Assembly: GCA_021791455.1 (NCBI GenBank)
Contig: JAJYWM010000024.1
Coordinates: 1 to 5,450 of the forward strand
Direction: 5' to 3'
DNA from: a bacterium
Lineage (GTDB): Bacteria > Chloroflexota > Dormibacteria > UBA8260 > Bog-877
Length of the DNA stretch: 5,450 nucleotides
Shown: piece by piece, positions 1-4,484 of the stretch
Layout: every line of letters starts with the position of its first letter
How positions within the stretch are numbered: position 1 is the stretch's first letter
Notes under the pieces: generated by a model
Databases searched by the model: none
Seen by the model: the letters and a program-made list of their open reading frames with translations, nothing else
What the model was told of the DNA's origin: nothing
Program-made: the position numbers and the translations under genes

Positions 1-1
1 C

Positions 2-76
2 TGTCCGGCGCCGGTCAATCTCGGCTCCTGCGTCGATGAGATCAGAGCTCAGCCCGCCAAGCGACCACGGAGCTAG
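2..76 (+). CDS. Possible 3' end of a truncated gene, product unknown
   Basis: One plus-strand frame is open from the left edge to a TAG stop at 74-76. It reads as a short tail that includes VNLGSCVDEIRAQ and ends in a basic stretch, AKRPRS. The composition is plausible for a protein C-terminus, but 24 codons cannot establish coding. A strong hairpin begins 26 bases after the stop, which would suit the end of a transcription unit. Another plus frame also stays open through this stretch, so chance is a real alternative. I do not recognise the product. Confidence 0.16.
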   Translation, partial: CPAPVNLGSCVDEIRAQPAKRPRS

Positions 77-101
77 TGCGCGGCCCCGAGAATTTGGGTT
101 G

Positions 102-146
102 TCCATCTCCCCCTCTCACTTCGCCCCAGCGCAGGGGGGAGATGGA
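102..146. terminator. Perfect 12-bp inverted repeat, candidate terminator or REP-like element
   Basis: The left arm TCCATCTCCCCC (102-113) is the exact reverse complement of GGGGGAGATGGA (135-146). The 21-base loop contains a second short C-rich/G-rich pair. No T-run follows on the plus strand, but actinobacterial terminators often lack one. It sits 26 bases after the possible stop codon at 76. C-rich/G-rich arms of this kind also occur in dispersed intergenic repeats, so a REP-like element is the main alternative. Confidence 0.4.
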
Positions 147-190
147 ATCCTCAGCGGCAGTAGGGCAACACCTTTGGCCAACGGTTAATC

Positions 191-221
191 CCCTTTCCCA
201 TCCGTCCGGACTGGGGGAGGG
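191..221 (+). repeat. Second C-rich/G-rich hairpin
   Basis: CCCTTTCCCA (191-200) can pair with TGGGGGAGGG (212-221) over 10 bp, two of them G-U wobbles in plus-strand RNA. The 11-base loop contains the palindrome TCCGGA. The wobbles make the stem stable only in plus-strand RNA. The arms resemble those of the hairpin at 102-146, so the two may be diverged copies of one element. Confidence 0.4.
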
Positions 222-268
222 CCGGTTCCGTGAGCTCCCAAACGGTTCTGTCCAGATGAGTGGAGCCG

Positions 269-315
269 GCCAAGTCCGATTGGGGCGATCCGCCGCCCAG
301 CCAGTCGGACCTGGC
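269..315. repeat. Long imperfect hairpin (14 of 15 positions paired)
   Basis: The arm GCCAAGTCCGATTGG (269-283) faces CCAGTCGGACCTGGC (301-315). Fourteen of fifteen positions pair in RNA: one is a wobble and one is an A-C mismatch. The 17-base loop contains a smaller GGCG/CGCC pair. No gene or T-tract explains it. It could be part of a small structured RNA or a decayed mobile-element end. No matching second copy is visible in this window. Confidence 0.45.
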
Positions 316-501
316 AAGGTCGTCGGTGCTGCCACCAACCGTCCGTGCGGGCGGAGAACTGCATATCACCCATGCCCTGCAGCCTGAGTCAGTCATCGCC
401 GTAGACTGCCGCCGCACCGCATCCTCGCCGGGCCAGCGCCGCTCGGTAGGTCCCGTCAGCCCTCCCACTCCCCTGGCTTAGTGGCCCTTCGGGCTCCCAA
501 G

Positions 502-513
502 TGGTCGTGACCA
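502..513. promoter_or_regulatory. Operator-like palindrome upstream of the sulfur operon
   Basis: TGGTCGTGACCA is a perfect 5-2-5 inverted repeat and runs directly into a second palindrome, CCAATTGG (511-518). It lies about 50 bases before the best promoter candidate and 142 bases before the first sulfur gene. That is a reasonable place for an activator or other dimeric regulator to bind. I cannot match it to a named regulator's consensus. Confidence 0.28.
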
Positions 514-560
514 ATTGGCGCCCGAGTGATTCGCGCAAGCAATTCCGGGCGGATCCACTG

Positions 561-589
561 GTGACGGACAGCGCCGCCGCGAACATGAT
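561..589 (+). promoter_or_regulatory. Candidate sigma70-type promoter for the sulfur operon
   Basis: GTGACG (561-566) and CATGAT (584-589) each match four of six consensus positions for -35 and -10 boxes. The spacer is the optimal 17 bases. Transcription would start near 596 and give a leader of about 60 bases that contains the hairpin at 594-623. Both boxes are imperfect, and chance matches are common, so this is only the best visible candidate. Confidence 0.28.
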
Positions 590-593
590 GAGA

Positions 594-635
594 CTAGGGC
601 AAGCGGCTGGCGTATTGCCCTGGGCTTGGGTTTTT
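594..635 (+). promoter_or_regulatory. Leader inverted repeat followed by a T-run; operator or attenuator-like
   Basis: AGGGCAA (596-602) and TTGCCCT (615-621) form a perfect 7-bp inverted repeat, extended to 9 bp by a wobble and a C-G pair. A run of five T residues follows at 631-635, nine bases before the Shine-Dalgarno sequence of the first operon gene. This resembles a weak intrinsic terminator or attenuator in the 5' leader. The stem could equally be a DNA operator overlapping the transcription start. The gap between stem and T-run is longer than in a classic terminator. Confidence 0.25.
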
Positions 636-654
636 CGATCGCAAGGAGGAGGAC

Positions 655-1101
655 ATGATCCAGCAGGAGACACGGCTCGTCACCGGCGCAGCTCCGGCCA
701 AGGACAAGATCTCGATGATCCTGTTCAGCGGCACGGCCGACAAGTTCATCGCATTGGGTGTATTGGCCCAGGTGGCAGCAGCCCTCGGTACGGAGGTGGA
801 CATCTTCGTCAGCGGTTTGGCGCTTCTTGGGTTCACCAAGGAGCACCACGAACTCCCCTTCCCTGCGGAGTTCGTGTCCATGGCTCCGGCCATGTTGCAA
901 GGCATGGCAGCGGGCAATGTCGCTTCCTGGGACGCCATGCTCCGCCAAGCGAAGGAGTTGGGAGCGAAAGTCCACGCCTGCTCGATGATGAGTGGGGTGA
1001 TGGGGTTGCAAATGGCAGACTTCAATGATCTGGTCGATGACATCGTGGGAGCGGCGAGCTTCCTGGCCGCATCTTCTGTCGGCCAGACGCTGTTCATCTG
1101 A
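655..1101 (+). CDS. DsrE2-type (DsrE/DsrF/DrsH-like) sulfur-relay protein
   Basis: This 148-residue cytoplasmic protein fits the DsrE/DsrF-like superfamily, closest to the DsrE2 branch. After a variable start, residues 18-25 (DKISMILF) form the first strand, then SGTADKF, an Ala/Leu-rich helix (32-44) and the strand VDIFVSG (48-54). The segment VHACSMMSGVMGL (106-118) matches the family's conserved Cys-containing turn. C109 is the only cysteine and the likely persulfide-carrying residue. Family members accept or donate sulfane sulfur, often with TusA and sometimes at the membrane. The start is well supported: AAGGAGG at 643-649 lies 5 bases before the ATG. The stop overlaps the next gene's start by one base, so translation is probably coupled. 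It is the first gene of a three-gene operon. The function is inferred from family and context; the partner proteins are not proven. Confidence 0.88.
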   Translation: MIQQETRLVTGAAPAKDKISMILFSGTADKFIALGVLAQVAAALGTEVDIFVSGLALLGFTKEHHELPFPAEFVSMAPAMLQGMAAGNVASWDAMLRQAKELGAKVHACSMMSGVMGLQMADFNDLVDDIVGAASFLAASSVGQTLFI

Positions 1102-1352
1102 TGGTAATGCCCACAGGCGTCCCGAACCGCACCGTCGTCGACTCCCGAGGCTCGGCTTGTCCGGGGCCAATCACCGATCTCTCCATGGCCTACCGGCGAT
1201 CCAAGGCCGGCGATGTGATCGAGGTGTGGGCGACCGATCCCGGTTTTAGGGAAGATGTCAAGGCTTGGGCGACCAAAACAGGCAACCAACTGGTTTCAGT
1301 TGAGGAAGGGCCCGAGAAGATAGTTGCGGTCCTGCGCATCCTGAGGCGGTGA
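1101..1352 (+). CDS. tusA: TusA-family sulfurtransferase (sulfur carrier)
   Basis: At 83 residues this is the normal size for a TusA/SirA-family protein. It has the expected order: a short first strand ending in D14, the signature CPGP (20-23, matching CPxP) on the first helix, the strand GDVIEVWATDPG (37-48) and a helix running to a final beta strand. C20 is the only cysteine and would carry a persulfide passed to or from partners such as DsrE-type proteins, rhodaneses or heterodisulfide-reductase-like complexes. The ATG shares its A with the upstream stop (TGATG). There is no strong Shine-Dalgarno sequence, so coupling to the dsrE2-like gene is likely. A second ATG two codons downstream (1107) is a possible alternative start. 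Some family members act in tRNA thiolation, but neighbours of the DsrE and SQR type favour sulfur oxidation or trafficking here. Confidence 0.92.
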   Translation: MVMPTGVPNRTVVDSRGSACPGPITDLSMAYRRSKAGDVIEVWATDPGFREDVKAWATKTGNQLVSVEEGPEKIVAVLRILRR

Positions 1353-1356
1353 CTCG

Positions 1357-2544
1357 ATGACCAGAGTTCTCCTCATCGGAGGCGGTAGCGGCGCGACAAT
1401 GCTGTCCCACAAGCTCCAAAGACGCCACCTCAAGGTAACCATGCTGACTGCCTCGATGGAGCACCTGTTCCAACCAGCATTGCTGTACGTCGCGTTCGCG
1501 CAGTCCAGCGCTGATGTCACCCGTGACGAGCGCCAGCTGGTCGCGAGAGGGATCAACCTTATCGAGGAGACCGTGACCGGTGTGAACCTCATTGATCGAG
1601 AGGTTACCGGCGGCAGCGGTAAGACCTACCCATACGACTCACTGGTGGTGGCCACCGGCGTGGGTACCGACCCCGCCCAGATCCCTGGTTTACTGGAGAC
1701 CACCGCCCGCTACGGCGACTATCACTCGACGATCGCCCAAGCCCGCAAACTGGGCAATGCCTTAAGCAATTTCAGGGGTGGAACGATCGCCTTGGGGCAG
1801 AGTACCCCGATCTGCAAATGCCCGCCCTCACCAGTCGAAGGCGTGCTGTTGGCGGATCGCCTACTGCGCCGTCGCGGGTTGCGGGACAAGACTCGGATCA
1901 TTTTCTTTACCCCGTACCCGCGTGCCTATCCGGCGGCACCCATGAACGACATCATTGAGCCGATCCTCAAAGACCGCGGAATCGAAGTGGTGACCATGTT
2001 TGACGTCGACAGGGTCGACCCTCAAGGTCAGACCATATTCTCCATCGAAGGAGAGCGCATCGATTATGACCTTCCGATCATCATCCCCCCCTTCATGGGA
2101 GCGGCTATCGACTACCGGCCCAGTGAAGTTCTGGACCAGAGTCGATTTGTAAAGGCTGACAAGGCCAGTCTTAAAATTATCGGATTCGAGGACGCCTTCG
2201 CAATCGGGGACGCCAACAACCTGCCCACATCCAAGGCTGGAGTTGGAGCCCATCTCGAAGCGAACGTGGTGGCGCGGCAGCTGCGGGGAAAGTCGGCGTC
2301 CTTCAACGGTCGCACCAACTGCCCGGTGGACCTTGGCGACGGACGTGGGACGTTCGTAATCGGGAGCTACACCTCGCCTGTTAGGCGCTACCCCCCGAGT
2401 CGAATAAATTTACTCATGAAGATGATCATGGAACGCATCTACTGGGTCAGCCTACGAGGTGCCTTGGAACCAGTATTCTCCATCTACTTCATGCTGACCG
2501 ATCCCGACCGGATCTCACGACGACGGCCCCCCAAGCGATCCTGA
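1357..2544 (+). CDS. Sulfide:quinone oxidoreductase-like FAD flavoprotein
   Basis: This 395-residue protein has the layout of the SQR/flavocytochrome c sulfide dehydrogenase flavoproteins. The FAD-binding Rossmann motif LLIGGGSGA is at 5-13, the ATG motif VVATGVG at 97-103 and the second FAD motif FAIGDANNLP at 281-290. Two cysteines, C153 and C155, sit in CKCPPSP (153-159), and C322 lies in a conserved downstream position. A disulfide between C155 (or C153) and C322 would be the sulfide-oxidising centre; the third cysteine of classical SQRs seems absent. Residues 350-380 contain amphipathic or hydrophobic helices (NLLMKMIMERIYW) like the membrane-docking C-terminus of SQRs, followed by a basic tail. 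The likely role is oxidation of sulfide or persulfide with electrons passed to quinone. The ATG follows the tusA stop by 4 bases, with GAGGCGG (1343-1349) as a modest ribosome binding site. The exact substrate is not determined. Confidence 0.85.
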   Translation: MTRVLLIGGGSGATMLSHKLQRRHLKVTMLTASMEHLFQPALLYVAFAQSSADVTRDERQLVARGINLIEETVTGVNLIDREVTGGSGKTYPYDSLVVATGVGTDPAQIPGLLETTARYGDYHSTIAQARKLGNALSNFRGGTIALGQSTPICKCPPSPVEGVLLADRLLRRRGLRDKTRIIFFTPYPRAYPAAPMNDIIEPILKDRGIEVVTMFDVDRVDPQGQTIFSIEGERIDYDLPIIIPPFMGAAIDYRPSEVLDQSRFVKADKASLKIIGFEDAFAIGDANNLPTSKAGVGAHLEANVVARQLRGKSASFNGRTNCPVDLGDGRGTFVIGSYTSPVRRYPPSRINLLMKMIMERIYWVSLRGALEPVFSIYFMLTDPDRISRRRPPKRS

Positions 2545-2651
2545 GGTGGCTCACATCCATCGGTTACAGGCGTCGCCGGGGCTGAATCTCGGCCCAATCA
2601 CCCATAGCCATCCGCACGGCCCGAGCATGGCGCAGGACCGTGTGACCACCT

Positions 2652-2667
2652 CTGACGCCCGTGTCAG
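2652..2667 (+). terminator. Weak candidate terminator hairpin for the sulfur operon
   Basis: CTGAC (2652-2656) and GTCAG (2663-2667) form a 5-bp stem with a 6-base loop, about 110 bases after the stop of the SQR-like gene. The only T-rich sequence following is a short CTTTAG. It is the neatest plus-strand hairpin in the gap but is short and distant, so the call is tentative. Confidence 0.15.
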
Positions 2668-2868
2668 CGTGAGGCTTTAGGAACCCGCAGCCGCCGGTGG
2701 CTTCAGGACCCTCTGAGCCGAACCAGGCGACCCGTAGCGAGGCGCTAGGAGGAAATCGCCCGGGACCACGGGGCGCGAGCCGCTCGCTTCTCCACCCGTG
2801 GATGCGGGCGGCCATACGGCCTCCCAAGTCGGCCGCGCCGGGGACCGCGCTCACCGGTGGACCACCTG

Positions 2869-2884
2869 CCAGGCGCCGGCCTGG
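2869..2884 (-). terminator. Candidate terminator of the DUF3494 gene
   Basis: CCAGGC (2869-2874) and GCCTGG (2879-2884) form a perfect 6-bp G+C stem with a 4-base loop. It lies about 42 bases beyond the stop codon of the minus-strand gene. No T-tract follows, as is common for actinobacterial hairpin terminators. Position and symmetry support it; function is inferred. Confidence 0.33.
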
Positions 2885-2926
2885 GGAACGCCACACCCAG
2901 CGCTTGGGGCGATTCGAGCCGTTCCG

Positions 2927-3922
2927 TCATCTTGCGCGCCTGCGACGGCGGACGTTCACCCCTATGGTTAGCAGCAAAGCCCCGCCCGCCAAAGCTCCTG
3001 CCCCGATCACCGCCGACGGAAGCCCTGCGGTGCCGGGCCCGAAGGATCCGGTAGCCGGGACCGCAATCGTCGTTGGCGTCGACGTCCCTGGCCCTTTGGG
3101 CGTTGCCACCGGTGCTGGCGCGAAGGTGCAGCCACCAGAAGGCGGGGTGATGATGTTGCTATCCAGCGTGACCGCTCCACCTGTCTGGGCTAGCGCTCGG
3201 CCACCGTTTGCCCCCCCTCCAACGCCTAAGGTGGCGCCGGTGTTCATGGTGATGCTGCCGAGCGTCATCAAGTTTCCCTGAAACGAGGTCGTAGTACCCA
3301 GTGTTGCCGAGCTTCCTACTTGCCAAAAAAGGGAGCATGCGCCGGCCCCATTTTCCAGCACCACTCGCGCTGCGCTGGCAGTGGTCAGGGTGCTGCCGAT
3401 TTGGAATATGAACGTCGGATTGGTCTCCCCTTCACCATTGAGAGTGAGTTGTCCCGTCAACTCTGCTGACGAACTGAAGCTATAAATCCCTGGAGTCAAG
3501 ATCAGTCCCCCCAGGTTTTGTCCAGTGAGATTGGCCGTTACAGGGGTGCTGGCTGCCGCCTGGGTGTAGGCGGTCGATAGGTCAGTCTGAGCCGTGACCG
3601 CGGCGGGATCGTTGATGTCACTGCTCCCGGTCACCACCGGACCCCCGGTGACGGAACTCCCGGGGCTCAGCGCGAGTCCGCCGTTGATCACTGTGGCGCC
3701 GGTGTTCGTGATCGTGGAACCCCCAATGACTGCATAGTTGACCACCGTGCCGAGCACGGGAGGCGACACTGCGGCGACTGCTCCCGCAGAACAAAGCAGG
3801 GTGGCAGCAGCTGCCCCGACCCCGCCTGCCAAGGCGACTTGAAAGCGACGAGGGCGGGTCGCCTTGCGTGGAGATTTCCGGAGCCCCTGTGGGACATCCC
3901 GTCTGAGCCAGCGAACCATCAT
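2927..3922 (-). CDS. Secreted DUF3494 (ice-binding-like/adhesin) protein with surface anchor
   Basis: This 331-residue protein has four parts. Residues 1-26 are basic and 27-50 hydrophobic, forming a signal peptide with likely cleavage after AVA (48-50). Residues about 57-260 are a DUF3494 domain, a beta-helix fold of the ice-binding-protein type. Hallmarks are VNYAVIGGSTITNTGATVIN (61-80), LTPGIYSF (142-149), FIFQIGSTLTTA (171-182), SLFWQVGSSATLGT (197-210) and GRALAQTGGAVTLDSNIIT (241-259). Residues about 262-287 are a Pro/Thr-rich linker. Then come VPATG (288-292), a hydrophobic segment (302-322) and RRRRR (325-329). The tail resembles a sortase signal with a degenerate LPxTG, or else a simple membrane anchor. 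C196 and C265 could form a disulfide. DUF3494 proteins bind ice in cold-living microbes, but many relatives are probably adhesins, and which applies here is open. AGGAGA lies 5 bases upstream of the first of two tandem ATGs. It is transcribed towards the sulfur operon. Confidence 0.9.
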   Translation of the reverse strand: MMVRWLRRDVPQGLRKSPRKATRPRRFQVALAGGVGAAAATLLCSAGAVAAVSPPVLGTVVNYAVIGGSTITNTGATVINGGLALSPGSSVTGGPVVTGSSDINDPAAVTAQTDLSTAYTQAAASTPVTANLTGQNLGGLILTPGIYSFSSSAELTGQLTLNGEGETNPTFIFQIGSTLTTASAARVVLENGAGACSLFWQVGSSATLGTTTSFQGNLMTLGSITMNTGATLGVGGGANGGRALAQTGGAVTLDSNIITPPSGGCTFAPAPVATPKGPGTSTPTTIAVPATGSFGPGTAGLPSAVIGAGALAGGALLLTIGVNVRRRRRAR

Positions 3923-3986
3923 GGGCTTCTCCTAGGGTAGTGGCACCGATTCGGGACCACAACTGCGTGGAGACTGACCCGACGGG

Positions 3987-3999
3987 CTCGTTCAACGAG
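3987..3999. promoter_or_regulatory. Operator-like palindrome upstream of the DUF3494 gene
   Basis: CTCGTT-C-AACGAG is a perfect 6-1-6 inverted repeat, 65-77 bases before the DUF3494 start codon. The single-base centre favours a DNA site for a dimeric protein over an RNA hairpin. On the minus strand it contains TTGAAC, similar to a -35 box, so a bound protein could act at a promoter. No matching -10 box is evident. Confidence 0.28.
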
Positions 4000-4102
4000 A
4001 TGATTGGAAGCATTCCATCCACCTGTCGGTACGGGACCGCCAGCAGCCTACCACACTTCTCGGCAATATCGGCGTTTTCGAGCTTTTCTTCCTGGCTCTG
4101 CT

Positions 4103-4224
4103 CCAATGAGTGGCATTGGCGGTGTTCGATCGGAAGCCCGTGGAAACCTCCACGCCAATGCCTTAGAAGGCTCGCCAGCGATTCCGCAGGCTGGCAGCCC
4201 TCCCAGTGCTGATGTGCCAAGCAC
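4103..4224. other. Dense block of competing inverted repeats; candidate structured leader or small RNA
   Basis: GGCATTGGCG (4112-4121) pairs perfectly with CGCCAATGCC (4153-4162). The same central CATTGG (4114-4119) can instead pair with CCAATG at 4103-4108 around a 5-base loop. Inside the larger arm is a 5-bp hairpin (4140-4144 with 4149-4153). Next to it lie GCCTT/AAGGC (4160-4171), GCCAGC/GCTGGC (4174-4179 with 4190-4195) and GTGC/GCAC (4214-4224). Mutually exclusive pairings are typical of attenuators and riboswitches. On the minus strand the block would sit 180-300 bases upstream of the DUF3494 start. It matches no riboswitch class I recognise. Confidence 0.35.
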
Positions 4225-4328
4225 GTTCGGATCCATTGATTTCGCTTCCCAACACCTGTGAGCCCCGTTGCCAAGGAACGAAAGCGTCCCTGGCGTCCGT
4301 CTGAGCTGAGCCCGGCCCACCCCAGGGG

Positions 4329-4484
4329 TCAGAAGTAGTGACGGCGTCCACCAACCGGGTGCCCAGTACGGCCCAACACCCAAAATGCCACACCGATTAC
4401 AAGAACGACGATCCCGATCGTTTTGACGAGCGCAACCGCCAAGAGGAATCCCACTACTAAGAGGACCACACCTAACACGATCAT
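4329..4484 (-). CDS. Small two-helix membrane protein, DUF6131-like
   Basis: This 51-residue protein is almost all membrane. The first hydrophobic helix spans about residues 2-19, K21 and T22 form the turn, and the second helix spans about 23-38. The short tail GHPVGGRRHYF (41-51) is polar and basic. Length, the opening MIVLG and the ending PVGGRRH-aromatic match my recollection of DUF6131 proteins of Actinobacteria, whose function is unknown. A longer frame would begin 18 codons upstream, but AGGAGG lies 7 bases before the ATG at 4484, which clearly marks this start. It lies upstream of the DUF3494 gene on the same strand, but the 406-base gap argues against one simple operon. It might be a stress- or envelope-related protein; that is inference only. 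Confidence 0.82.
   Translation of the reverse strand: MIVLGVVLLVVGFLLAVALVKTIGIVVLVIGVAFWVLGRTGHPVGGRRHYF

Larger units (their letters stand above)
77..654. other. Gene-free region with hairpin cluster and operon leader
   Basis: No frame here on either strand gives a recognisable product. The open frames of 60-105 codons run over one another on both strands, as expected in G+C-rich DNA, and lack good ribosome binding sites. The region holds three strong inverted repeats (102-146, 191-221, 269-315). It also holds an operator-like palindrome (502-513), a plausible promoter (561-589) and a leader hairpin (594-623) ahead of the sulfur operon. I see no tRNA, rRNA or recognised riboswitch in it. 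Confidence 0.6.
2545..2926. other. Convergent intergenic region
   Basis: The SQR-like gene (plus) and the DUF3494 gene (minus) converge here. No frame looks like a gene: the longest open frames are rich in Pro, Arg and Gly and have no recognisable motif. It contains short hairpins, for example CTGAC/GTCAG at 2652-2667 with a 6-base loop, which could end the plus-strand operon. The stronger one at 2869-2884 suits the minus-strand gene. No T-rich terminator is visible for the sulfur operon. Confidence 0.55.
3923..4328. other. Gene-free upstream region of the DUF3494 gene, rich in inverted repeats
   Basis: No gene is supported in these 406 bases. A minus-strand frame running into the DUF3494 gene stays open and contains fairly protein-like residues, but it has no good start and overlaps a certain gene. 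The stretch holds a hairpin just upstream of the DUF3494 ribosome binding site (GTGG/CCAC at 3940-3960). It also holds an operator-like palindrome (3987-3999) and a dense block of inverted repeats (4103-4224). A clear -35/-10 pair for the DUF3494 gene is not visible. Confidence 0.5.

Noticed and set aside
501..1028. Plus-strand frame of 175 codons overlapping the DsrE2-type gene
   Set aside because: The first 40 residues look mildly protein-like, but it has no Shine-Dalgarno site and runs out of frame through the certain gene at 655-1101.
478..1289. Long minus-strand open frames opposite the DsrE2- and TusA-type genes
   Set aside because: They lie antisense to well-supported genes with clear motifs and ribosome binding sites. 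Their products are Arg/His/Cys-rich and unrecognisable, as expected of G+C-rich shadow frames.
2697..3281. Plus-strand frame of 194 codons antisense to the DUF3494 gene
   Set aside because: Its Pro/Ala-rich product mirrors the Gly/Thr-rich coding sequence on the other strand. The DUF3494 domain on the minus strand is unmistakable.
3618..4274. Minus-strand frame of 218 codons running into the DUF3494 gene
   Set aside because: It overlaps a certain gene by about 300 bases in another frame, has no good start signal, and its upstream part coincides with the inverted-repeat block.
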